A stretch of 64,000 nt of DNA from Geodermatophilus bullaregiensis (lineage in GTDB: Bacteria > Actinomycetota > Actinomycetes > Mycobacteriales > Geodermatophilaceae). This document shows, piece after piece, positions 26,736 to 35,384 of this stretch. Location of the stretch: the NCBI RefSeq assembly GCF_016907675.1, contig NZ_JAFBCJ010000001.1:2356001-2420000 (forward strand), given 5' to 3'. The notes beneath the pieces are model-generated. The model was not told where the DNA came from and did not search any database. It worked only from the letters and a program-made list of their open reading frames with translations. The translations under genes were made by a program, and so were the position numbers. The first letter of the stretch is position 1, and each line of letters starts with the position of its first letter.

Positions 26736-28204
26736 CCGGCAGCCCCGCCGCGTCCGGGACGTCTCCCGAGGAGCTGGCCCCAGCGCTCGCCCGGCGGCTG
26801 TCGCGGCTCACCGGCGGGCGGGTGACCGTCGAGGGGCTGACCCGCCTGACCGGCGGGGCCAACCGCGAGACCTGGGCGTTCACCGCGGTGGACGACACCG
26901 CGCGGGCCCGTCGCGACCTGGTCCTGCGCGGTGGCGCCGGCACCGGCGGGGTACCGCTGCCGGTGGAGGCCGCCGCGGTCGCCGCGGCCGCCCGGGCGGG
27001 GGTGCCGGCGCCCGACCTGGTCGACGTCGGTGCGGGCGACGCCGGGGAGGGGCTGCCGGCCCAGTACCTGCTCATGGGTCGGGTCGACGGCGAGACGATC
27101 CCGCGCCGGCTGCTGCGGGAGGAGACCTACGCGACCGCACGGGCCGGGCTGGCCCACGAGCTCGGCGCCGTCCTCGCCCGGCTGCACGCCGTCCCCCTCG
27201 ACGACCTGGCCCAGGTGCCCGCCCCCGGCGACCCGCTCGACCGGCTGACGTCGTCCTTCCTCACCGGCGGGCCGCCGCCGCCCGGGCTGGCGCTGGGGCT
27301 GCGGTGGTTGCGCGGGCACCGCCCGCCGGCGCGGCCGACGGTCCTCGTGCACGGCGACTTCCGCCTCGGCAACCTCATGGTCGGCCCCGAGGGGCTGCGC
27401 GCCGTCCTGGACTGGGAGCTGGTCCACCGCGGAGACCCGCTGGAGGACCTCGGCTGGTGCTGCGCCAAGGTCTGGAGGTTCGGCTCCCGGCTGCCCGCCG
27501 CCGGCACCGGCACCCGCGAGGAGCTGCTCGACGGCTACGCCGCGGTCGCCGGCTGGCGGCCGACGGTGGCCGAGCTGCACTGGTGGGAGCTCTACGGCAC
27601 CGTCCAGTGGGGCCTGATGTGCCGGGCGATGACCGAGCGCCACCTCTCGGGGGCGGAGCCGTCGGTGGAGCTCGCCGCGATCGGCCGCCGCGCCGCCGAG
27701 CAGGAGTTCGACGTCCTGCTCGCCCTGGGACTCGACCGTCCCGACGCCGCTCCCCCGGACGACGCGACCCCGGACGACGCGACCCCGGACGAGGCCGCCC
27801 CGGACGACGACCTGCTGTTCGGCCGGCCCACCGCCGCCGAGCTCGCCGCCGCGGTCGGCGACTTCCTGGCCGGTGAGGTGCGCGCGGGCACCGGCGGGCG
27901 CACCTCCTTCCACGCGCAGGTGGCCGCCAACGTCGTCGCCACCGTGCGGCGCGAGCTGTTGCTCGGCGACGGCGCCCGCGCGCGGCGGCGGGCCCGTCTG
28001 CGCGGCCTGGACCTGGCCGACGACGCCGCGCTGTCCGAGGCGGTCGCCGACGGCTCGCGCGACGGCCGCTGGGACGAGGTGGTCGCCGCCGTCCGCGAGG
28101 GCGTGCGCGACCGGCTCCGGGTGGCCAACCCGCGACACCTCGCGGTGCCCGACGCGGACGACGAGGGCGTCACCGTCCGCGACCTGCCGGAGCGCCCGCT
28201 CTAG
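26732..28204 (+). CDS. APH-like phosphotransferase fused to DUF6285
   Basis: This 490-residue protein has an aminoglycoside-phosphotransferase-like kinase at about residues 20-330: TRLTGGANRETWAFT, DLVLRGG, LVHGDFRLGNLMVG (catalytic loop) and AVLDWELVHRGDPLEDLGW. A short Asp/Pro repeat linker follows. A C-terminal region of about 110 residues (FGRPTAAELAAAVGDFLAGEV and AANVVATVRRELLLGDGA) matches what is annotated as DUF6285. In the Pseudomonas levulinate pathway a similar kinase (LvaA) acts on 4-hydroxyacyl-CoA with a small partner (LvaB); here the two parts appear fused. It overlaps the acyl-CoA dehydrogenase gene. Confidence 0.82.
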   Translation: MTGSPAASGTSPEELAPALARRLSRLTGGRVTVEGLTRLTGGANRETWAFTAVDDTARARRDLVLRGGAGTGGVPLPVEAAAVAAAARAGVPAPDLVDVGAGDAGEGLPAQYLLMGRVDGETIPRRLLREETYATARAGLAHELGAVLARLHAVPLDDLAQVPAPGDPLDRLTSSFLTGGPPPPGLALGLRWLRGHRPPARPTVLVHGDFRLGNLMVGPEGLRAVLDWELVHRGDPLEDLGWCCAKVWRFGSRLPAAGTGTREELLDGYAAVAGWRPTVAELHWWELYGTVQWGLMCRAMTERHLSGAEPSVELAAIGRRAAEQEFDVLLALGLDRPDAAPPDDATPDDATPDEAAPDDDLLFGRPTAAELAAAVGDFLAGEVRAGTGGRTSFHAQVAANVVATVRRELLLGDGARARRRARLRGLDLADDAALSEAVADGSRDGRWDEVVAAVREGVRDRLRVANPRHLAVPDADDEGVTVRDLPERPL

Positions 28205-29589
28205 CTGGCCGGCGACACCGAGCTCATGTTGAAGTCCGGCACCCGCACCGGCGGCATCGCGGCGCGGGTGAACCAGTCGTTCCACTCGCGCGGCAGCGTC
28301 CGCTCGGTGCGCCCGGCCTCGGTGATCCGGCCCAGCAGGTCCACCGGCGACTCGTTCCACCGGAAGTTGTTCACCGCGCCGGTGACCTCGCCGCCCTCGA
28401 CGAGGAACACGCCGTCGCGGGTCAGGCCGGTGAGCAGCAGCGTCTGCGGGTCGACCTCGCGGATGTACCAGAGCGTGGTCAGCAGCAGGCCGCGGTCGGT
28501 GGCGGCGACCATCTCGTCCTGGGTGGCCGTCGCGTCCGGCGCCTCGAGGACCAGGTTGTCGACGGCGGCGACGGCGGGCGCGGTGGTCTTCAGCGCCCAC
28601 GCCCGCGTCCGCACGAGGTTGGTGAGGACGCCGCCGGAGATCCAGTCCACCGCCGGCGTCGCCATGCCGTTGTCGAACACGCTCGCCGAGCCGGACGAGG
28701 CGCCCACCACCTGGAACGGCGCGGCCTCCAGCCCGGGCGCGGCCGGGTCGCTGCGCAGCGTCAGCGGCAGGGCGGCCAGCCGGTCGCCGATGCGGTTGCC
28801 GCCGCCCGTGCGCGCGTAGACGTTGCGGCCCTCGTCGGCGTCGCGGGCCTCCATCGTCCAGTAGGCGTAGAGCATCAGGTCGCTGACCGCCGACGGCGGC
28901 AGCAGCGTCTCGTAGCGGCCGGCCGGCAGGTCGACCCGCCGCTTCGACCAGCCGAGCTTGCGCTCCACCTCGCCGGCGAGGCCGGGCACCGAGACGTCGC
29001 GGAAGTCGCGGGTGCCCACGCCGGCCCACACCGAGCGCGAGAAGTCGGTGCTCTTGCCGTTGAGCTCGACCCGGCCGCTGGGCTGGTCGTGCCGCAGCCG
29101 CAGCCCGGTCGAGGTGCCCAGGTACGTCGTCGTCATGGCGTGCTCGGCGTAGCCGAACAGCAGGTCGCCGCGGTCGCGGGCGGCGCCGAACGCCTCCCCC
29201 AGCGCGGGCGCGAACTCGGCGAACACCTCGATCGACGTCTCGGCGGGGTCGGCGTCCCACTCCCCGGCGCCGGGCGGCTCCTCGCTGATCAGCGGGACGG
29301 CGTCCTCGGCCGGCCCGGCGTCGCGGGCGGCCTGCTCGCTGGCCGCGACCAGCTCGGCGACGTCCGGGGTCCCGGTCCGCGCGACGGTGCCGGCGGCCAT
29401 CCCCGCCCCGCCGTCGACGAACGAGACGACGACGACCTGGCGCGAGCGCATCGCCCCGTTCGTGGTCAGGCTGTTCGACGCCCACCGCAGGTTGGCCTCG
29501 GTGCTCTCGACGACGTAGACGACGCACCCGTCGGCGGTCGAGGCGGCCAGCGCCTTCTCGGCCAGCTGCTGCGCGGTCAGTGCGCTCAT
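28201..29589 (-). CDS. TldE/PmbA-family metalloprotease subunit
   Basis: This 462-residue protein is the non-metal-binding partner of a TldD/TldE protease. It carries the TldE-type N-terminal region (VYVVESTEANLRWASNSLTTNG), KLGWSKRRVDLPAGRYETLLPPSAVSDL, GGVLTNLVRTRAWAL and the C-terminal FLVEGGEVTGAVNNFRWNESPVDLLGRI. No HExxxH is present, as expected for TldE. TldD/TldE pairs degrade peptides and mature modified peptides such as microcin B17. The ATG overlaps the upstream tldD stop. It ends convergent with the kinase gene, overlapping it by 4 bases. Confidence 0.87.
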   Translation of the reverse strand: MSALTAQQLAEKALAASTADGCVVYVVESTEANLRWASNSLTTNGAMRSRQVVVVSFVDGGAGMAAGTVARTGTPDVAELVAASEQAARDAGPAEDAVPLISEEPPGAGEWDADPAETSIEVFAEFAPALGEAFGAARDRGDLLFGYAEHAMTTTYLGTSTGLRLRHDQPSGRVELNGKSTDFSRSVWAGVGTRDFRDVSVPGLAGEVERKLGWSKRRVDLPAGRYETLLPPSAVSDLMLYAYWTMEARDADEGRNVYARTGGGNRIGDRLAALPLTLRSDPAAPGLEAAPFQVVGASSGSASVFDNGMATPAVDWISGGVLTNLVRTRAWALKTTAPAVAAVDNLVLEAPDATATQDEMVAATDRGLLLTTLWYIREVDPQTLLLTGLTRDGVFLVEGGEVTGAVNNFRWNESPVDLLGRITEAGRTERTLPREWNDWFTRAAMPPVRVPDFNMSSVSPAS

Positions 29590-31097
29590 CGCCCGCCCTC
29601 CTGCACCGTGTTGAGGATGCTGACGCCCTCGAAGACCGCCGCCGGGCAGCCGTGGCTCACCGGCGCGACCTGGCCGGGCTGTGCCTTGCCGCAGTTGAAC
29701 GCCCCGCCGAGGCGGTAGGTGGACGGCCCGCCGACGGCACGCATCGAGCCCCAGAAGTCCGTCGTCGTCGCCTGGTAGGCCACGTCGCGCAGCTGCCCGG
29801 CCAGCCGGCCGCCCTCGATCCGGTAGAAGCGCTGGCCGGTGAACTGGAAGTTGTAGCGCTGCATGTCGATCGACCAGCTCTTGTCTCCGACGACGTAGAC
29901 GCCGCGCTCCACGCCGCCGATCAGCCCGTCGAGGTCGGGGCCGTCGGGCGCCGGCTGCAGGGAGACGTTGGCCATCCGCTGCACCGGCACGTGCCGCGGC
30001 GAGTCGGCGAAGGCGCAGCCGTTGGAGCGCGCCATGCCGCCGAGCCGGGCGGTGTTGCGGTCGACCTGGTAGCCCACCAGCACGCCGTCGCGGACGATGT
30101 CCCACCGCTGGGCCTCGATGCCCTCGTCGTCCCAGCCGATGGTCGACAACCCCTGCTCGACCACCCGGTCGCCGGTCACGTGCATGAGCTCCGAGCCGTA
30201 CCGCAGGCTGCCGAGCTGGTCGACGGTGGCGAACGACGTCCCGGCGTAGGCCGCCTCGTAGCCGAGGGCCCGGTCGAGCTCGGTGGCGTGCCCGACCGAC
30301 TCGTGGACGACCAGCCACAGGTTGGACGGGTCGACGACGAGGTCGTAGCGGCCCGGCTCGACCGAGGGCGCCTTCGTCTTCTCCCGCAGCAGCTCCGGGA
30401 TCTGCGCCAGCTCGGCGCCCCAGTCCCAGCGCCCGTCGGTGAGGTACTCCCAGCCGCGGCCCACCGGCGGCGCCAGGGTGCGCATGCTCTCGAAGGCGCC
30501 GGTGGTGCGGTCCACGGTGAGCGCGGTGAACTCGGGGTGGATGCGCACCCGCTGCTGGCGGGTGCGGGTGCCGGCGGTGTCGGCGTAGTACTTCTGCTCC
30601 TTGACGTGCGTGCAGCCCGACTGCACGTGCTCGACGCCGTCGGCGGCCATGAGCCGCTCGGACCACTCCGTGAGCAGGGCGGTCTTCTCGGCGTCGGGCA
30701 CGCCGAACGGGTCGACGTCGTAGGCCGAGACCCAGGCCCCCTCGTGGGGAGGCTCGGGCGCCAGCTCCACCCGGTCGCTGGCCACGGCCGCGGACACCTT
30801 CGCGACGGCGACCGCCTGCTCGGCCAGCCGCACCGCCTCGGCCGCGGTGAGGACCACGCCCGCGGCGAAGCCCCAGGTGCCCTCGTGCACCACGCGGACG
30901 GCGAGACCGAGGTCCTCGCCGTCGGTGAGCGCCTCGAGGCGGGCGTCGCGCAGGCTGATCGCCTGGGTGCGGATCCGCTCCACCCGCAGGTCCGCGTGCT
31001 CGCAACCGAGGTCGACCGCGCGGGTCAGCGCCGCCTCGGTGAGCGCGGACAGGGGCAGGGCGAGGAAGGACTCGTCGACGTCCCGGGGTGCCGCCAC
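29586..31097 (-). CDS. tldD: TldD-family zinc metalloprotease
   Basis: This 503-residue protein is the catalytic subunit of the TldD/TldE protease. The zinc-binding motif is in LVVHESVGHATELDRALG (HExxxH plus a downstream Glu/Asp). RADLRVERIRT-type N-terminal strands (here HADLRVERIRTQAISLRD), YLTDGRWDWG and GMARSNGCAFADSPRHVPVQRMANV are typical. The GTG start follows GGGGAGG. The pair is not next to an obvious peptide precursor, though a mycofactocin precursor gene lies 26 kb away; processing of that peptide is normally done by MftE. Confidence 0.9.
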   Translation of the reverse strand: MAAPRDVDESFLALPLSALTEAALTRAVDLGCEHADLRVERIRTQAISLRDARLEALTDGEDLGLAVRVVHEGTWGFAAGVVLTAAEAVRLAEQAVAVAKVSAAVASDRVELAPEPPHEGAWVSAYDVDPFGVPDAEKTALLTEWSERLMAADGVEHVQSGCTHVKEQKYYADTAGTRTRQQRVRIHPEFTALTVDRTTGAFESMRTLAPPVGRGWEYLTDGRWDWGAELAQIPELLREKTKAPSVEPGRYDLVVDPSNLWLVVHESVGHATELDRALGYEAAYAGTSFATVDQLGSLRYGSELMHVTGDRVVEQGLSTIGWDDEGIEAQRWDIVRDGVLVGYQVDRNTARLGGMARSNGCAFADSPRHVPVQRMANVSLQPAPDGPDLDGLIGGVERGVYVVGDKSWSIDMQRYNFQFTGQRFYRIEGGRLAGQLRDVAYQATTTDFWGSMRAVGGPSTYRLGGAFNCGKAQPGQVAPVSHGCPAAVFEGVSILNTVQEGGR

Positions 31098-31197
31098 CTC
31101 CCCTGTCTACCAGCCTCGCCCGCCCCGCCCCCGCCCACTCGGGGGAGCGCACGGCCGGGGGCATCCCCTCCGGGCGTCTCGCTGCCACGATCCCCGC

Positions 31198-31347
31198 GTG
31201 CTCCCGACCCGCGCCCGCGCGAGCCGCGGCGACCTCGCCGGGGTGCTCGCCGTCCTCGCGCTGTCCGCGGCCGTCGCCGGGACGGCGGCGCTGGTCCTCC
31301 CGCAGGTCGGCGGCGCGCTGGTCGCCGTCCTCCGCCGGCGCGGCTGA
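31198..31347 (+). CDS. Small predicted membrane peptide (49 residues)
   Basis: A GTG start six bases after CACGAT (leaderless pattern) opens a 49-codon frame with a basic N-terminus (LPTRARASRGD) and one hydrophobic helix (LAGVLAVLALSAAVAGTAALVL) ending in RRRG. GC-rich third positions fit coding DNA. It lies between the divergent tldD gene and the MBL-fold gene. Short length leaves real doubt. Confidence 0.4.
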   Translation: MLPTRARASRGDLAGVLAVLALSAAVAGTAALVLPQVGGALVAVLRRRG

Positions 31348-31398
31348 CCGCGCGACCCCGCGGAGTTGCACGGGTCGGCGGGTCGGGTAGTCGCGGGC

Positions 31399-32205
31399 AT
31401 GGCCTCGACCGCGTCCGATGACGTCACCCTCACCTTCGGCGGCAACGCGACCACGCTGCTGCGGCTGGGCGGGTTCACGCTGCTCACCGACCCGAACTTC
31501 ATCGGCCGGGGGCAGCGGGTGTACCTGGGCAAGGGGCTGTGGGCCAAGCGGCTGACCGACCCGGCGCTGCTGCCCGGGGACCTGCCCGACCTCGACGCCG
31601 TCCTGCTCTCCCACCTGCACGGTGACCACTGGGACCGCATCGCCTACGCGACCATCGACCGCGAGACGCCGATCGTCACCACGCAGGCGGCCGCCCGGAC
31701 GCTGGCGTCGCGGGGGTTCCGGGCGACGGCGGACCTGCGCCCCTGGCAGGTGCACGAGATCGGCGGGGACGGCGAGACCCTGCGGATCACCTCGGTGCCC
31801 GGCGTCCACGGCCCCGGCCCGCTGGCGAGGGTGCTGCCGCCGGTCATGGGCAGCGTGCTGGAGCTGTTCCGCGGCGGGCAGATGACCTGGCGCGGGTACG
31901 TCACGGGGGACACGCTCTACCGCCCGTGGCTGGGCGAGGTGCTGCAGCGCTGCGGGCCGCTCGACACCGTGATCGCGCACCTGGGCGGCACGAAGGCGCT
32001 CGGCATCACCGTGACCATGGACGGCCGGCAGGGCGCCGACCTGGTGGAGCTGCTGAAGCCGCCGGTCACCGTGCCGGTGCACTACGACGACTACGACCGG
32101 TTCACCTCGCCGCTCGGCGAGTTCGTGCGCGAGGTCGCCGAGCGGCGGGCTCCGGGGGAGCTGCGGACCGTCGTCCGCGGGGAGACGATCTCCCTGCGGG
32201 CGTGA
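31399..32205 (+). CDS. MBL-fold metal-dependent hydrolase (UlaG/YtkL-like)
   Basis: This 268-residue protein has the metallo-beta-lactamase fold: LTFGGNATTLLRLGGFTLLTDPNF at the start, the metal-binding VLLSHLHGDHWDRI (HxHxDH), the GVHGPGP loop, YVTGDTLY and a final VPVHYDDYDRFTSPL. This matches the UlaG-like group, whose members hydrolyse lactone or phosphoester substrates; no specific substrate can be read. ATG at 31399 follows a TAGTCG box rather than a ribosome binding site. It is a single gene, converging with the SRPBCC gene. Confidence 0.85.
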   Translation: MASTASDDVTLTFGGNATTLLRLGGFTLLTDPNFIGRGQRVYLGKGLWAKRLTDPALLPGDLPDLDAVLLSHLHGDHWDRIAYATIDRETPIVTTQAAARTLASRGFRATADLRPWQVHEIGGDGETLRITSVPGVHGPGPLARVLPPVMGSVLELFRGGQMTWRGYVTGDTLYRPWLGEVLQRCGPLDTVIAHLGGTKALGITVTMDGRQGADLVELLKPPVTVPVHYDDYDRFTSPLGEFVREVAERRAPGELRTVVRGETISLRA

Positions 32206-32223
32206 CCCGCGGGCGGACGGCGG

Positions 32224-32703
32224 TCAGCGGGCCAGCACCTCGTCGAGGCGCTCGTAGCCCTGGACGACGCCGGTCTCCATGCCGCTGGCCAGGAAGGCGT
32301 CGCGGTCGGCGAAGGAGTCGACCAGCGAGGTGACGGTCAGCCGGGTCCGGCCGTCGCCGAGGTCCTCGAGGACGAGCTTCTCCAGGGCGACGCCGTCGGG
32401 CACGCCCTCGAAGGTGAAGGTCTGCACGATCAACTCGTCGGGCCGGACCTCGTGGAAGCAGCCGCGGAAGCCGTACTCGCCGTTCGCGTCGCTGTGCACG
32501 TAGCGGTAGGACCCGCCGGGCCGGCAGTCGTAGTGGTCGATGCGCATCTCCAGCCCGCGCGGGCCGAGCCACTGCACGAGCAGGTCGGGGTCGGTGTGCG
32601 CGCGGAACACCTTGCTCGGCGGCGCGTCGAACTCGCGGGTGATGCGGACGAGCGGGACGTCGGGGTCGGCGACGATCTGCGTCTCGCGGGTGCTGGCGGT
32701 CAT
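32224..32703 (-). CDS. SRPBCC (AHSA1-type) protein
   Basis: This 159-residue START-like protein has the AHSA1 signature: LVRITREFDAPPSKVFRAHTDPDLLVQWLGPRG, YRYVHSDANGEYGFRGCFHEV and TVTSLVDSFADRDAFLASGMETGVVQGYERLDEVLA. Such proteins bind hydrophobic ligands in a deep cavity. It is translated from an ATG that overlaps the stop of an ArsR-type regulator gene, a common two-gene unit in actinobacteria, probably controlled by the twin operators upstream of the regulator. Confidence 0.88.
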   Translation of the reverse strand: MTASTRETQIVADPDVPLVRITREFDAPPSKVFRAHTDPDLLVQWLGPRGLEMRIDHYDCRPGGSYRYVHSDANGEYGFRGCFHEVRPDELIVQTFTFEGVPDGVALEKLVLEDLGDGRTRLTVTSLVDSFADRDAFLASGMETGVVQGYERLDEVLAR

Positions 32704-33056
32704 GACGGGTTCCCTCCCTGTGGTGGTGGGTCCTCCTCGGGCATGGACCGGAGGACGTCGTCGAGGCGGCGGTAGCGCTCCTCGGCCTGCCGCCGGTAGC
32801 GCTCGATCCACTTCGTCATGAGGTCGAACACCTCCGCCTCCAGGTGCACCGGGCGGCGCTGGGCCTCCCGGCTGCGACTGACCAGGCCGGCGTCCTCCAG
32901 CACCCGCAGGTGCTTGGAGACCGCCTGCACGGTCACGTCGTAGGGGGCGGCCAGCTCCCCGACGGTCGCGTCACCGACCGCAAGCCGGGCGACGATGTCG
33001 CGCCGGGTCGGGTCGGCCAGCGCCGAGAACACCCGCGAGAGCGGATCTGCCGCCAC
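32700..33056 (-). CDS. ArsR-family transcriptional regulator
   Basis: This 118-residue protein is a winged-helix repressor: FSALADPTRRDIVARLAVGDATVGELAAPYDVTVQAVSKHLRVLEDAGLVSRSR covers the DNA-binding fold. No metal-binding cysteine pair is present, so it belongs to the non-metal group that regulates AHSA1/SRPBCC partners. The C-terminus is helical (KWIERYRRQAEERYRRLDDVL). Start GTG follows GGTCGAGGG. Two TCAACC-N4-GGTTGA sites upstream are likely its operators. Confidence 0.9.
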   Translation of the reverse strand: MAADPLSRVFSALADPTRRDIVARLAVGDATVGELAAPYDVTVQAVSKHLRVLEDAGLVSRSREAQRRPVHLEAEVFDLMTKWIERYRRQAEERYRRLDDVLRSMPEEDPPPQGGNPS

Positions 33057-33071
33057 CCTCGACCTCCTCGC

Positions 33072-33134
33072 TCAACCAAGTGGTTGATGAAGACGGTAGG
33101 ACGTCACGTCCCTGCTTGTCAACCGATCGGTTGA
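33072..33134. promoter_or_regulatory. Twin palindromic operators upstream of the ArsR gene
   Basis: Two sites with perfect half-sites TCAACC and GGTTGA separated by four bases lie at 33072-33087 (central AAGT) and 33119-33134 (central GATC, fully palindromic). Their centres are 47 bases apart, just upstream of the ArsR start. This is a classic autorepression layout for a dimeric winged-helix repressor. Confidence 0.75.
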
Positions 33135-33243
33135 AGAGGTTCGGACGCCGCAGGGAGCCGGGCCGGTGGTCGGGGAGCGCGAGATCCGCGACGACGCCGA
33201 CGCGGTCGCCGGCCCACACCGCACCCCGTCCTGCCGCACCGCA

Positions 33244-33283
33244 GCGCGTCCTCCCGCACGGTGCACGGTCGGGGAGGACGCGC
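33244..33283 (-). terminator. GC-rich hairpin downstream of the amidohydrolase gene
   Basis: Perfect 12-base arms GCGCGTCCTCCC (33244-33255) and GGGAGGACGCGC (33272-33283) enclose a 16-base loop, 34 bases past the stop of the minus-strand amidohydrolase gene. No T-tract is present. The remaining bases between the ArsR operators and this hairpin show no gene. Confidence 0.6.
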
Positions 33284-33317
33284 CACGATCAGGTCACCTG
33301 GTCATCGCGGCGACCGC

Positions 33318-34613
33318 TCAGCCGGCCAGGCGGGCGGCACGCGCGGCCACCTCGGCCCGCAGCGCGACGGCGTCCACGGTGGTGCAGGCGCCGCCGGCCA
33401 CCACCTGCCGGCCGCCCACCCAGACGTCGCTGACCAGCCGGGACACACCGGACCAGACCAGATGGGTGAGCCAGTCGGCGGCGTCGCCGACCGGCTCGAA
33501 GCCCAGGTCCCGTGTGTCGACGTGCACCACGTCGGCCCGCCGCCCGGCCTCCACCCGGCCGAGGTCGGGGCGGCCGACCGCGTCGGCGGCCGCGCCGGTG
33601 GCCAGCCAGAACGCCTCGGCGGCGGTCAGCGCGGTGGCGTCGCGCCCGGTGAGGCGGGCCAGCTGCGCGGCGAGGCGGACGTCGGCGAGCAGGTCCAGCC
33701 CGTCGTTGGACGCCGGCCCGTCGGTGCCGAGGCCCACCCGGATGCGGCGGTCGAGCATGTCCCGCACCCGCGCGACGCCGCTGGCCAGCCTGGCGTTGCT
33801 GGCCGGGCAGTGCGCGACCGCGACGTCGTACTCCGCGAACAGCTCGAGGTCGCCGTCGTCCATGTGCACGCAGTGCGCGGCGAGCACCCGCCCGCCCAGG
33901 ACGTCGTGGGCGGCCAGCAGCGCCGGCACCGACAGCCCGTGGGTGGCCAGCAGGTCGGCGCCCTCGGTGGCTGTCTCGGCCACGTGCAGGTGCAGCAGCA
34001 TCCCGTGCTCCCGCGCGAGCTCGGCGGCCCGGCGCAGCAGGGGCAGCGGGACGGTGTAGGCGGCGTGCGGGCCCAGGCCGTACTCGACCAGTCCGTCGTC
34101 CGCGACGCCGGAGGCCAGGTCGACGGCGGCGGCCATCTGCTCCTCCAGCGGCGGCATGCCCGGCAGCGGCAGCATCGGCGCGGCGACCACCGCGCGGGCG
34201 CCGGTCGCGCCGACCGCCGCGGCGATCCGCTCGGGCGAGAAGTACATCTCCACGCTCGTGGTGACCCCGCCGCGCAGCAGCTCCGCGGACGCGGCGGTCA
34301 TGGCGACCTCGACGTCGTCCGGCGTCAGCCGCGCCTCCCGCGGCCACATCACCTCGCGCAGCCAGCGGTCCAGCGGCAGCCCCTCGCCCTGGCCGCGGAA
34401 CAGCACCATCGGCGCGTGCGAGTGGGTGTTGACCAGCCCCGGCACGAGCAGGCCGGGCAGCGCCACGACCTCGGCGTCCCCGGCCGGCGGGGCGTCATCG
34501 GCCGTCCCCACCCAGGAGATGTGACCCTCGTCGACGTCGACGACCGCGTCGGGGACGACGGTGCCCGCCCGGTCCCCCACGACGACGGCCCGGGCGGTGA
34601 GTCGCTGACGCAT
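33318..34613 (-). CDS. Amidohydrolase of the S-adenosylhomocysteine/8-oxoguanine deaminase group
   Basis: This 431-residue metal-dependent deaminase has the family landmarks: PGLVNTHSHAPMVLFRG (first metal histidines), LHLHVAET (histidine and catalytic Glu), LAAHCVHMDD (metal histidine) and GTDGPASNDGLDLL (catalytic Asp). The pattern resembles MtaD/TRZ-ATZ-type enzymes that deaminate adenine or guanine derivatives. ATG with TAGCGT six bases upstream fits a leaderless message. It is monocistronic. The precise substrate is open; S-adenosylhomocysteine or methylthioadenosine deamination is the most likely reading. Confidence 0.82.
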   Translation of the reverse strand: MRQRLTARAVVVGDRAGTVVPDAVVDVDEGHISWVGTADDAPPAGDAEVVALPGLLVPGLVNTHSHAPMVLFRGQGEGLPLDRWLREVMWPREARLTPDDVEVAMTAASAELLRGGVTTSVEMYFSPERIAAAVGATGARAVVAAPMLPLPGMPPLEEQMAAAVDLASGVADDGLVEYGLGPHAAYTVPLPLLRRAAELAREHGMLLHLHVAETATEGADLLATHGLSVPALLAAHDVLGGRVLAAHCVHMDDGDLELFAEYDVAVAHCPASNARLASGVARVRDMLDRRIRVGLGTDGPASNDGLDLLADVRLAAQLARLTGRDATALTAAEAFWLATGAAADAVGRPDLGRVEAGRRADVVHVDTRDLGFEPVGDAADWLTHLVWSGVSRLVSDVWVGGRQVVAGGACTTVDAVALRAEVAARAARLAG

Positions 34614-34694
34614 GGCGGAACGCTAGCCCCAGCGGCCCCGGGCGTCCGGCCGGCGTCCAGGCGCCCCCCAGGGGCCGCCCTTACCGTGGAGGCC

Positions 34695-35384
34695 ATGTCC
34701 TCCCTCGCCGCCGCGGCCGCCTCCGACCAGGGCGGGATCACCGGCTTCCTGCTCGACCTCGTCGAGAGGCTGGGACCCGTCGGCGTGGGGTTCAGCATCC
34801 TGCTGGAGACGGTCATCCCGCCCATCCCCAGCGAGGCGGTGCTCGGCCTGGCCGGCGTGCTGATCCGCAGCGGCGACATGGACGTCGTCCCGGTCGTCCT
34901 CTTCGCCACCCTGGGCTCGATCCTCGGGGCGGTCTTCTTCTACTACGTCGGCCGGGCGCTGGGGCCGCGGCGCTCCCACGCCTTCCTCGACCGGCTGCCC
35001 CTGGTGGAGACCGAGGACGTCGACCGCACCTTCGCCTGGTTCGAGCGCCACGGCCGCTCGGCGGTCTTCTTCGGCCGCATGGTGCCGATCGTGCGCAGCT
35101 TCATCTCGGTGCCGGCCGGCGTCGTCCGGATGCCCTTCGGCCAGTTCGTCCTCTACTCCGCCGCGGGCAGCCTGATCTGGAACACCGTCCTGATCAGCCT
35201 CGGCGTCCTGGCGGGGGACTTCATCCAGGACAACCTCAAGTACTTCGACTACCTGGTCGTCGCGGTGTTCGCGGCGGGGCTGGGCTACCTGGTCTACAAG
35301 CGGGCCAAGGACGTGCGCCACCGCCGCCGCCGGACCACGGCCGGACGGACCGAGGAGACCGGCAGCGACCGGCCGACGGCGTGA
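34695..35384 (+). CDS. DedA-family membrane protein
   Basis: This 229-residue membrane protein matches DedA/VTT proteins, which act in lipid translocation and membrane homeostasis. Key stretches are FSILLETVIPPIPSEAVLGLAGVL, ATLGSILGAVFFYYVGRALG, FGRMVPIVRSFISVPAGVVRMPFGQFVLYSAAGSLIWN and a basic C-terminus. The conserved Glu, Pro-Pro and the Arg in GRMVP are present. ATG lies after TACCGTGGAGG. Its stop overlaps the next gene's GTG. Confidence 0.92.
   Translation: MSSLAAAAASDQGGITGFLLDLVERLGPVGVGFSILLETVIPPIPSEAVLGLAGVLIRSGDMDVVPVVLFATLGSILGAVFFYYVGRALGPRRSHAFLDRLPLVETEDVDRTFAWFERHGRSAVFFGRMVPIVRSFISVPAGVVRMPFGQFVLYSAAGSLIWNTVLISLGVLAGDFIQDNLKYFDYLVVAVFAAGLGYLVYKRAKDVRHRRRRTTAGRTEETGSDRPTA

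Noticed and set aside
28201-31097. TldD/TldE as part of mycofactocin maturation
   Set aside because: They are about 26 kb from mftA, and mftE, the known peptidase, is present. No evidence ties them together.
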